A stretch of DNA of 64,000 nucleotides, from the NCBI GenBank assembly GCA_013399015.1, contig VWZX01004666.1, positions 3,258,156 through 3,322,155 on the forward strand, given 5' to 3'. Every line of letters starts with the position of its first letter. Within the stretch, counting starts at the first letter, position 1. The stretch comes from Galbula dea. Its lineage: Eukaryota; Chordata; Aves; Piciformes; Galbulidae. The translations under genes and the position numbers were made by a program. Shown here one piece after another: positions 25,001 through 34,700 of this stretch. The notes below the pieces were generated by a model. The model was not told the origin of the DNA, ran no database searches, and saw nothing but the letters and a program-made list of their open reading frames with translations.

Positions 25001-28000
25001 GGCTGTGCATAAGGGCACTGCAAGAAAACTCTGCTTCAGCATTTACTTACTAACCAGTTAGGACTGGGGGAAAGAAAACAGAGCAGAGAGAGAAGCATCA
25101 GATAGGAGTCCTACCAGCATCACGTTAGTCGACTCTGCCATGAGGGCCACGTATGGTTTCAATATGTCATAATGAAAGCCTGGCGTCAGGAGTTTTCGAT
25201 GTTGGTGCCATTTTGGCCCATGTAAAATCAGCAACCCATTCCCTGGGGAAACACAGGCAAGGTATGTTTTGGTGGGCACAAGCAGGCTGCTTTCACTTGT
25301 CTGTGGATACAGCCTTAACCTCCAAGAGGCATAGTTAAACCTGCTGTCTGAGCTGCTGCAAGAGTGTTTCCAGGTGTTGCTGTCAGCTCCAGGGTTGCCA
25401 GGGCTCAGCAGAGCCCTGCTCACTGAAATGAGACAGCACTGCCTCCAAAAAGAAACATCAATACTTCTGAAACTGGGAAGTTCAGACCAGCAGATGCATT
25501 TTTCACTGGTCCTCCACTGAATCTGAGCTTCTCATGACACCACCACACTTTGCTATCTCTGGATGTGTAAGTGGATCTCATTTGTACATATGACTATGTC
25601 TAAACTAACTTTCCTCAAATCACAAAAAACCCCAGCATTATTTGGCACTTTTTTCAATGAAAATAATTATTTTAGGAAGCTTTTAGCTATTACTGTGCCA
25701 AGGAATAAACAACATGCTGTTTATTTACAGCATGTTCCTGACTAACTTTGAATTATTCCTGGTAGGCAAAGACCTGGGAATACATACCAATCCATGGGAC
25801 AAGGTGTTTATAGCTGATGTTATCCTTAGGATCTGTAAAAAATCATAAAGAAAGAGAAAATAAAATGGTAAATGTTTTGGCAGCATCAATCCACTAGTTT
25901 GCACCTGAAAGCTCCCTCTGGGCTCTCACTTCTGGTTGGGCATGAAGCAAAACTGGTGGCATCTCTGCAGAATTCATTAATATTTCACAGCAAAACAACA
26001 CTGTTTGGCCCAGCTGCAACAAATACATATAAAAGCAGATGCCCAGACTGGTATAAACAAGAATATTGGTAGTCCAAAGTCTGTGCTGTGTGGTAAATGA
26101 TTAACTCTCTCAGATGGTACTGTATAGCACCTTTCTCTATGGGTATAATAAAGATATGGCTCTGCAGTAGGAGACTGGGCTTTGAGCTGAGAAAAAAGCT
26201 CCCATCTGCCTTCTCCTTGCTGGGGTCAGGCACCAAGAAGATAACTTGTCAAGGAACACTTTCGGAAGTTTGGCTTGCCAGTCAGGCCTGCAGTCCTGTG
26301 CCTGAAGCAGTGAGGGCATGGCATGAAGGAGGGAAGGAGTGGTAGCTCTCCATGGCTTGAGATGGTTTCTACAAGACAATCTCTCTCTGATAGGCTGGCA
26401 TGGGAAATCTGAAGGCTGTGGTTGTTGCTTCACAGCTAGAGGCATCATCTCCTCACCTCCTCTGGCCAACAGAACCTTGGCATAGTCAGGATCAGTGACA
26501 ACCAGGAATGCTGAGAAACTCCCAAACCAGAGAGGGTGAGCGTATAGGTACTTCTGGGCCCAGACCTCTACCTTGTCCAGCACCTCTTCCTCGTTAAGAA
26601 ACTGTAGTTGTGGGGAAGTAAAAAGAGAAAAAATACTTAGATTCAGAAGAAAAAATAAATCATCTCCTAAACCACTGTCTTAAAAAGCTTGAGGTCTTTC
26701 TGTATCACAAAACCAGGTGATTGCAAACAAGGTGTCATCTCTCTGCATTTGTAAAGTGCGAGAAGTACAGAAACTTGCTACCTTTAAAACCCATAGGAAA
26801 TAACTCCCTTACCAATTGACCCCAACCATGGAGAACATTTCCTCAATTCACACCCACAAACTCCCAACTTGCCCCTCATCCACCCCTGGACAGAACTCAA
26901 TACATTCTAGTTTCTCTCTCACATAAAGTGCAACTCCACCTGTCTTTCCTAAAAAGGACATAGCCATGCATCTCCACATTCCAGTCATGTGAGCTTGGCA
27001 CAGTGTCTTTAGCTGAGTGGCACTTGAACATGACAGTCCCTTTGACACGTCTGCTTGTGCTTCCTCCTGTCATGAAACCACAGAGCATAAGTGGAAGTAA
27101 CTGGGAGATGCTGAGCAAGCCTCGCTGGCAGAAGTCCTAACACTAGAAGCTTTTCCTTCCAACCTCGGTTTTGGAGCACTGGCCTCAGTTTGTGCTATCA
27201 AGAACCATCCCTGCACTGGCAGAGGGTGAGATGAGTTTATCTGAGAGGAGAGGTTACCCCCAAGGTGACTAACCTGTATCCACTGTGCCAAGCATTCCCA
27301 GGACATGGAGTGTAAAGTCCTGTGGGCTGCAGAGGAACAGGAATGGAAAGCTCCTGCATCTTAACCACAGCTCCAGCTATCAGGCACTGCCTGAAAGACC
27401 ACCACTTCTACTTCTTCCTCCCCTGGGGGCTTGAAAAGAAAAGTATAAGCCCCACTTCGGCTTAAGGAAGAAAGGAAATAGCCTGATCTAATGCTGAAAT
27501 GCTAGTTTTGAAATGGATCCAACACTAAAAGCATCTAGGAAGAGATGCTGAAAGGTGCTTTTAATAACTACACAACAATAGCAATTGAAACAGAAAACAC
27601 AGGAGCTGAAATCTGAGCACAAAGTTGCACTATGCACACTCACAACCAGCCTGGCTCCCCTCCACCAGCCCACACAGGGCAGATGTGGCAAAGGGTGGCT
27701 GAAGGACCAACAGTCCCCCTGTGCCAGTGGGACAGGGACCCTGCTCTCCTCTACTTCCCACCAACTGTAGCTGCAGGAAATCAGTGTATACAGCTTGAGG
27801 CTGGCATTCTGGGTTGTAACTAAGTCATGCTGCTACAGTGAGACTGAACAGCTCTACATAACCTCTCTAGATATTCTAAGGTAATTTCTACTGAGTAATT
27901 TGCATAAGCAGAGACTAATACCTAAGAATGCTTTAAAACAAAGTGGTGTATTCCTAGGAGACCCACTCAAAGCATTAAGAAAATATTTGAGATACTAAAC

Positions 28001-30185
28001 TGACCTGAATCAAAACTGGCAATTAATCACTTTAAATGAAAAGAACAGGAAATGTCAGCCTTGCTCCCTGAATACAGCTCTCAGGTCCTCCTCTGAGGTG
28101 CATGTAAACTTTTTACTCAGCATGTCCCCAGAGCACTGCCAGTTTCCTCACCAGCACAGCGAACTGTTGGGCTCTGGGGAATTCAGCAGCATTTAATCAG
28201 CAAATGATTATATTTGCAAAACAGGAATTCTTAAAAAAAAAATGGTCCAAGGTGAAAGTTGAGCTGTGAACAACCTAGCCAAGATGAGAATGAGTGATTG
28301 CTACAATTGGTTAAATCCCATTCCAGGATAGTCACAACTGACAAACCGGTGAACACACTTCATTTAATTGCAGTTTTAAAGTCTAACTGGCAGCACAAAC
28401 AAAGCCCTGAACTGGCTGTTCTTCGTGCTTACATTGCCAAAAGACTGCCTGTCCCATCCAGCACAGCAGAACTGGGACTGCCACAGCATGGAGACAATCC
28501 CTAGGAGGTCCTTCCAGACTTCCCAGCTACTTTTCAGGGTGCCAGATATTTAACGCACCACAGACTTGGCCAGAGCAGGGCATCAGCAAGGCCCAGGAGA
28601 GGACAGGGTGATTTGAAGCAGCCTTTAGTGTGTATGAATAAGCCTTTTGCATCAGGAAGTGTGGCTACTCCTCAGGAAGCTGCAGATGACTGGTGCAAAT
28701 CTGTTTGTCAAGGCAGCCTTGATGACCTGTGTGGGCAAATGCATACCTCATGGAACCGTCATCCATGCCATGAGGGCCCAGAACAGCTCACTTGGGGTTT
28801 AGTTAGTTATGGCTTTAAAGCAGCCTTAAAAAGATCCATGGCCCTTCTGCCAGATCCTATACCTGGGATACGTTTTGGGGCTTAAAAATGACTCTAAATA
28901 ATCAATGCCCTATCTGGCTCACCTGGCCATGAAAGCTATGCAATCTGGCAAGTGAGAGAATCATAGAATGGTTTGGGTCAGAAGGGACGTTAAAGATCCA
29001 ACCCCACTACCATGGTCAGGGACACCTTCCCCTAGATCAGGTTGCTCAAACCCTGATCCAACCTGGCCTTGAGAGAAAGAGCCTCTTGGAGGCTAGGAAT
29101 GTCTGCTCAGCATTGCAGGCACAGCTGCAGCAGCTGTGTCCTGAGTTTCCCAAGAGCAAAGAGGTGATGGTGGACCCTGCCCTGGGACAGAGCAGTGTGA
29201 CTCTGCAGCCTCCAGCACCAATGCTAGATTATACCCTAGGACAACCTTGTCTATTCCACATTATATTATCTTTACTTGCAAGCCAGCTACCACCTCTTTC
29301 CACCATGCATTTTGCAGCATCCTGAGTGTGCTGTTCTCTAGGGAGAAGATTCATAGAATCATAGAACAGTTTGGGTAAGAAGGGACCTTTAAACATCCAG
29401 TGCAAGCCCCCTGCAGTGAGCAGGGACATCTTAAATGAGATCAGAGCCCTGTCCAACCTGACAAACAATGTTTCCAGGGATAAGGCATCTACCACTTCTC
29501 TGCACAACCAGTGCCAGTGTTCCACCACCCTCATCATAAACCTATTCTTAATCTACCTTCATATAGTTTAAAACCATTACCCCTTGTCCTGTTGCAACAG
29601 GCTCTGCTAAAAAAAAGATTGTGCCCATCTTTCTGTTAGGCTCTCTTGAAGTACTGAAAGGCCGCAATAAGGTCTCCCTGGAGCCTTCTCTCCTCCAGGT
29701 TGAACAACCCCAACTCCTCAACCTTTCTTCACAGAAGTGTTCCAGCCCTCCAATCATTTTTGCGGCCCTCCTTTGGGCCCTCTCCAACAGGTCCACGCCT
29801 TTCTTGTGCTGGGAAGAAGTTTGTATGGCTGAGAAAAAGGACGTCCACTCCTTCCCTTCCCCTGGAGACTGGGAGATCAATTCCCCTGGACCACTGGGAC
29901 AAGTCCTACCAGTATCATTCTATCCATGAGCCCATCCACAGTGGGAAGCTGCTCCCTACGGTCCCTCCTTCCCCCCTGGTCGTGCAGACCCGTTTCTCGC
30001 CCTACCTCGTGGACGTGGCCGAAAAGCCAGTGTGTAGGGTGCCCGGGAAAGTCGGCCAGCGCCCGGAGCAGCTCCCGCCGCCGGTGGTAGAGCTGGATGG
30101 CCTTCAGCAGCACGCAGGTCAGGCAGAAAACGGCAGCCAAGTGCAGCACCCGGGAGACATCCACGGCCATCCAGGAGAGCTTCAT
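19070..30185 (-). CDS. CYP4B1-like: CYP4-family cytochrome P450, copy B (complete, 12 exons)
   Basis: Exons in transcript order: 30185-30006, 26601-26457, 25832-25788, 25242-25115, 23554-23430, 23312-23161, 22570-22464, 22142-21952, 21343-21210, 20580-20516, 20057-19975, 19238-19070. They join in frame to 507 codons plus a stop, with GT-AG at every intron. The N-terminus has a membrane anchor (about residues 12-32) and the hinge PTHWLFGH. The I-helix FMFEGHDTTASG contains E316, K-helix ExxR is E373-R376, and heme loop FSAGMRNCIG gives ligand C454. The product should be an ER-bound, NADPH-reductase-dependent fatty-acid/xenobiotic hydroxylase. Exon 4 and exon 6 look closer to CYP4B1, and exon 5 to CYP4A, so the exact subfamily is open. 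It lies head-to-head with EFCAB14, as CYP4B1 does in human. Intron 1 is the largest (3.4 kb) and has collected CR1 copies. Confidence 0.95.
20226..20408. repeat. long imperfect inverted repeat in intron 10 of CYP4 copy B
   Basis: Arms 20241-20283 and 20292-20334 are reverse complements at 41 of 43 positions, around an 8-base loop. An outer arm at 20226-20240 pairs with 20395-20408, but on the right side a 60-base block (20335-20394) separates it from the inner arm. That block begins with a 13-base tandem duplication (GTCTGACCACCCT). Confidence 0.88.
21456..21488. repeat. perfect 13-bp inverted repeat, 7-nt loop
   Basis: Arms 21456-21468 (ACCTCCATATACC) and 21476-21488 are exact reverse complements around TTGATGT. 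It lies in intron 8 of CYP4 copy B. Confidence 0.88.
22171..22247. repeat. AT-rich dinucleotide tract
   Basis: Interrupted (TA)n/(CA)n runs lie within intron 7 of CYP4 copy B. It is a simple repeat with no other content. Confidence 0.7.
24659..24720 (-). mobile_element. CR1 LINE 3' tail fragment
   Basis: The plus strand reads ACATAGAACTGTTATGGTTGG, then AAAAGACCTCTGAGATCATTGAGTCCAAC in pattern, which is the reverse complement of a CR1 3' end. It is a short remnant in intron 4 of CYP4 copy B. Confidence 0.8.
25711..25736. repeat. perfect 10-bp inverted repeat, 6-nt loop
   Basis: AACATGCTGT at 25711-25720 and its exact reverse complement at 25727-25736 flank the loop TTATTT. It lies in intron 3 of CYP4 copy B. 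Confidence 0.85.
28958..29075 (-). mobile_element. CR1 LINE 3' fragment
   Basis: It begins GAATCATAGAATGGTTTGGG on the plus strand, continues through AGAAGGGACGTTAAAGATCC and GGTCAGGGACACCTTCCCC, and ends in the CCAACCTGGCCTTGAG block. These are the conserved CR1 tail blocks in reverse orientation. It lies in intron 1 of CYP4 copy B. Confidence 0.92.
29349..29815 (-). mobile_element. CR1 LINE fragment with remnant ORF2 C-terminus
   Basis: This is the longest CR1 copy in the window, about 470 bases. It starts with the doubled TCATAGAATCATAGAACAG tail. Read on the minus strand it retains a reverse-transcriptase C-terminal relic with KGVDLLERAQRRAAKMIGGL and LRSWGCSTWRREGSRETLL. Those motifs belong to CR1 ORF2, so the open frames here are not host genes. 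It lies in intron 1 of CYP4 copy B, about 0.2 kb from exon 1. Confidence 0.92.
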
Positions 30186-30189
30186 CTCC

Positions 30190-31469
30190 CCGCGGGCGAA
30201 AGCAGCGGTCGGCTGCTGCCGGGGGGATCAGGCGGCGGTCGGTGTCCCCGCCCGGGCCGGCGGCGGCCAAGGCTCAACCAATGCAGGGGCGGAGAAGCAG
30301 GTGGAGAGTCCGAGCGGCTGTCAAATCACGTCAGCGTTTGTTGGGATGGAAGCAGACCGCGGGGCCTCGGGAAACGCACCGCCGAATGGGCTCAGAGCCG
30401 CTCCCTGCCCTTTTCCTTACTACCGGCAGCGGATTGCAATGCACCGCAAACCGCAGGCGCTGGTCCCGGGGATGCGGGCTAAGGAGGAGGGGGAAAGGAG
30501 AAGAGCTGTTAGCCCGCGAAGGAAGGGCAGTAGAGCCCCACCCCCAGCTGAGCGGGACCCAGCCCGCTGCTCGTCCCGCCATCCACTGCCAGCTCCCGGC
30601 CGAACGCATCGAACGGCTCCGGCACAGTTCCAGGGGTGCTCACATCCCCATCCCCCGACCCACTGCTACCGGCAAGAACGGCGAAGGCCAGGCGCAATCG
30701 GGGCGTTTAGGGACGAAAAAAAAAAATAAATAAAGAGCCTGAGGGTGTATAGCAACCATCCCTGGGGGACTGGGAAGCCGGCATATGGGAATATTGCTCC
30801 TTTACGTACAGTTCTTTAGGCTTTTAGGGCACACAAACCTGAAGGGCAGAATTGTCATACCCTGGCCTTCCTCCCTCCGAGGTCTTCACCTCGTGTTCCT
30901 GCCTCCCACGGTTTTACCCTCATCTTCATCCATTCCTACTGAGCATCGCGGGTGACAGCTCCCTCCTCTCCTTCCCCCTACGCTGCCCCGAGCGAGATGC
31001 CATATTAAGCCGCATCTTAAAAACGCCCGGGAAAAAGTCTCATCCGCAGTGATCGCAGTGACTGCCGCACGGAACTGTTTGTGTGGTGCCGGGCAAGGCA
31101 CGGAGGCTCAGTAACGCGGCAGTTTGGCGGCAGGCAGAGGGCAGGCAGCTGCCAGGCAACGCCGCTTTTCTTCCACCGTTATCTCCGGGAGCAAGGGCCG
31201 CTGCCGAGCCTGGTGCAAGAGAGGACGGAGGGTAACAGCGGAGAGAGTCACCAACTGTACCGAATCACTCCGGTCAGCCGTTTTCTAACCGCCTCCTTCA
31301 CGGCACATCCTACCCGCCTCCAACAGGACTCGAACCCGCAACCCTCCCTATGTTTCCCGGGCACCATGGAGGGCGCACCTAGGCCTTTAAGCTCCGAGCG
31401 GGGCGGTCCCGAGCTGCCCAATGGAAGCATGGCTTGTTGGTAGGTGGAGCGGGTGGGGTGTGGTGGGGC
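30190..31469. promoter_or_regulatory. CpG-rich divergent promoter region (CYP4 copy B / EFCAB14)
   Basis: The stretch is rich in C, G and CpG compared with the surrounding introns. Near the P450 side are a CCAAT box (30278-30282), a GGGGCGG GC box (30286-30292) and CCCCGCCC (30246-30253), all within about 110 bases of the copy B start codon. Near the EFCAB14 side, GAGCGGGGCGG (31396-31406) and CCAAT (31418-31422) lie just before the first gap. The open frames inside it are side effects of high GC. Whether one island serves both genes is inference. Confidence 0.6.
31396..31422 (+). promoter_or_regulatory. GC box plus CCAAT box, probable EFCAB14 core promoter
   Basis: GAGCGGGGCGG is followed 12 bases later by CCAAT in the plus orientation. 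There is no TATA box, as is usual for a broadly expressed CpG-island gene. The start codon itself is lost in the adjoining gap, so the distance to it is unknown. Confidence 0.45.
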
Positions 31470-31779
31470 NCTCCGAGTCTAGCTCCGAGGAGGACGAGTT
31501 CGCGGGAGCACAGGGCCGCTGCGGCAAGTGAGTCCCCGGGGCTGCCGCCGAGTCCCCGGTCCGGTCCTTGGGGCTCTGTCCCTGGTTCCGGGCCCCGATC
31601 CCGCCGCGGAGGGAGCCCCGTCGCCTCAGCGCCGGTCTGCGTGGTGGAGCTGGAGGTNCCTGGCCGGTGATGGCCGCAGGAAGAAGCCTGCCAAGAAGGG
31701 CTCGGGCCACCGGTTGCTGCGCACCGAGCCGCCCGCCTCCGACTCCGAGTCTAGCTCCGAGGAGGACGAGTTCGCGGGN
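31470..31779. other. scrambled assembly block with three single-N gaps
   Basis: Single Ns at 31470, 31658 and 31779 bound two short pieces, 31471-31657 and 31659-31778. The last 36 bases of the second piece (31743-31778) are identical to the first 36 bases of the first (31471-31506), and each copy abuts an N. The pieces are evidently overlapping ends placed in the wrong order: 31659-31778 should precede 31471-31657. The single Ns stand for gaps of unknown size. Confidence 0.88.
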
Positions 31780-34700
31780 CGCTGGAGCTGCACTGAGTGT
31801 GTCTAGCCCAACGGGTCGCCTGGCTGGGCGTAGAAGTAGATCTGAATCAATCTCTGAATTTTCTCTTATTTTTTTCTGTTTTATACTCACTGCAATTGAA
31901 TTCCTTAGAGCAGCTCGGGGTCAGTTGCTTCTAATGTTGAGCAGTTACCTGTGTCTGTCCAGCATGGCACAGGTTCTGTATATGCAAGTTGGTGCAGTGC
32001 TGTTTTCCTTGTGGGCATGATATGCTTTTGCCACTAAATAAACTTTTCAGTGAAGTAACAGCATAATTAACAGGCCTGTTAAGGACAACTAGAAGTAGGT
32101 AACTTGCAGAGAAACTTAGGCATCTGCACTTTAGTATAATCTAGAAGTACTTGTCATAACAGTATGGTAATACCTTTTCTTGAAGCATGATCTCCAATCT
32201 ATCAAACACATGTTCCTAATGTAATTTTATGTTGGCCAAGCAAGACATTTTAGTAAGGGAAATCTGACAGCTGCTCTTAAATATGCTAGATGTGCCTCTT
32301 CAGGATAAAATGAGCAGAGTAATAGCCCTGATTTCACTTTATTGCCTCATGAAGAATAAATAATAAGCTCTTCATTTTCTTCAGCCAAAATGTGTGTTGT
32401 TCTTTCATAGATAGAACAGTGTTTAAAACAAAACTTTACTAGATACTGTTGAGGGTTCACAATCTGTTATTTTGTTTTATCCAGGGGAGACTACCTTCGA
32501 TGCTGCAAGTTCTGTTACCCATTATGTGCGTTTGTCATTCTTGCTGCTTGTGTGGTAGCGTGTGTTGGCTTAGTGTGGATGCAGGTGGCTCTCAAGGAGG
32601 ATCTGGATGCAATAAAGGAGAAGTTTCGAACTAGTAAGTGCAAACATAACTATACTGTTTTACATTTGCTTTGAGCAGCATGAAGAGCTTTAATTGCCTA
32701 TCTGCTTACTCAGAGTCTGAAAGTACTGAGGAGACAAACTGCCCCTGAAATGAGGTGTCCTCTGAACCAAAACACTTGGAGGCTGGGCAAATCTAAGGCA
32801 AGTCTTATATATTCTTGCCTGCTCTACTTCTGAGCAACAGAAGGACTAGTGGGCTTGTAGTTTCCTGTACATCCATTTCTAAAATTCCTGACTTTGATAC
32901 TGGGAGTGTTGTCTTCCAAAGGAAGCCACTATTTACAAAGTTCTGATCAGCCCTGTGAAAGCAGCCTGGGGGATTTTGATGCATTGCCTAAAAAAAAGGT
33001 TAATGAAAACAGTTGCCCTATCTTGAGCTCTTCTAAAAACTTCCAATACTTGCTATGGTGTTACTGCAGTTTGAGTGTTACTTAGGTATTATGGTTTTTT
33101 TTCTTTGTATCCTCTGTTTATCTTGCCTGCATTGACTTGTTCAACTTTTATGTTGTATTGCATATGGTGTGGAGTTACATCATGTTTCATATTTAGACAT
33201 ATGGACTATGTGAAGTATTTTGATTGTAGGTCTCAGGTTCTCCCTGTTGTGTGAGATTTCATTATGATAACTTCTGTAGTGCTGTGGTATCACAAATGGT
33301 GAAGTTTGCTCATGGATCTCTATAGCTCACCTCTGGACACAAGATATATTTTTGTGCCTTATTTAGTTGTGTTTAAAATGCTCTATATTGAAAAGGGCAA
33401 GGATAAACTGAGGAGCTGTGTAAGTGGAGCAGAAGGAGTGGAGCTTAAGCTTTCAGGTAGTCTCTCATTGATTCAGGAAAGCTATGTAGTTATGTTTTGC
33501 CTGAGAAGCAACACTGTTGATGGTGGGTTTTGTCCCGTAGCTTTGGTCTTCATCTTAGAATTCTTGTGCCCAGGACATGAAGATGATCCTTAAAATAAGG
33601 CTTAAAAAATTAGGAGGCGTCTAGGACGAGGGGTGAGCAGAGGGCTTGATTTGCTTGTAGTAAAAGAGACACTGAGGAAATACATGTAGAAATTCTTTGG
33701 TGTTCAGGGCTTCCTATTGAGTTGTATCACTCTACTGTGAGATAGTGAGTTGTGAGCCAAGGGGGCTGTGAGGGAGAGAAAGCATTACTGGTGGATGTGC
33801 TCTGATATTAACTGATATTGAACTTGAAAAGTTATCCATATAGAGGATACCTTCAGTTGCAGGCACTGTTTTGTGGCTGTGAGCATAGGGAACAGCTCTG
33901 CAGTTGATATTTCTGTGTTCTGGGTAAACTGACTGCTGCTTTCCGTGGACTGGTCTGCTTTTAAGTATGTACTGGCAGTAAAAGTTTTTCACAATGGCAA
34001 CAGTTGTTGGCTTTGGTGTAGTTAAATTTCATCATTCCTATTCAACATAGACCTCTTTGTTAAAGCTGTTGTTCTCTCTGAGCTTACTGTCTGGCAGTTA
34101 CGAATGTGCTTGTTTTCTCTTTAATGGCTCTGATAGAAAAGCTTTGGATTTAATACTTGGTCTTGTGATAAAACAGTCTCAGATTTCCTTGCCATTGTAA
34201 TAAGGCTGGATGGGGGAGGCATAATGAGGCACAGCATTAAAAACAACAAAAGACAAAGAGAAGAATAACCTGGTTCCAAAAGGTAATATTGTACTTTGGT
34301 GAGATCTGTGGATGGGTGGAGAAACAAAGGCATGGGATCCATATGTCCTAGAGCAAGTTTGTAAAAAAACCCTTTCCTGTTCTGAATCTTTATCCAGACT
34401 TTTTCCCTCTAAGAGGATTCCCATGGCAGTATTGGTTAATGTTTTGCCATGCTTTAAACAAACAATGAGTATGGTTTGAGTGTTTTTTATAAATAAGACA
34501 TCTCTGCATCTAGTATGTTTGGGACAGGGTGTCAAGTTAAGAGGGAAGTTATTGTGGTATTTCCCTTCAGCTCTGAGTAACAATGTGAAAAATGCATGTA
34601 GTGTGTAGCCTTCCTAGCACTGCAAAAAAGCTCTTCAGTGGAGTTTCACTGTACATAGTGAGAGTGGCAAAACAAGATAATTTGTCTACAAGAGCCTTTG

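Noticed and set aside
29548..29880. Minus-strand frame of 110 codons with plausible protein composition
   Set aside because: It is the relic C-terminus of CR1 ORF2, not a host gene.
29700..30482. Long plus-strand open frame of 260 codons
   Set aside because: It runs through a CR1 fragment, antisense to CYP4 exon 1, and into GC-rich promoter sequence. Its composition is that of a GC-driven shadow frame with no recognisable domain.
31326..31336. Minus-strand GGTTCGAGTCC, a perfect match to a tRNA B box
   Set aside because: No A box, anticodon arm or matching acceptor stem can be formed upstream. An isolated B box in GC-rich promoter sequence is likely chance.
31471..31778. Real tandem duplication of the acidic SESSSEEDEF coding segment
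   Set aside because: Both copies end exactly at Ns on the sides expected for overlapping contig ends, so a scaffolding error is more economical.
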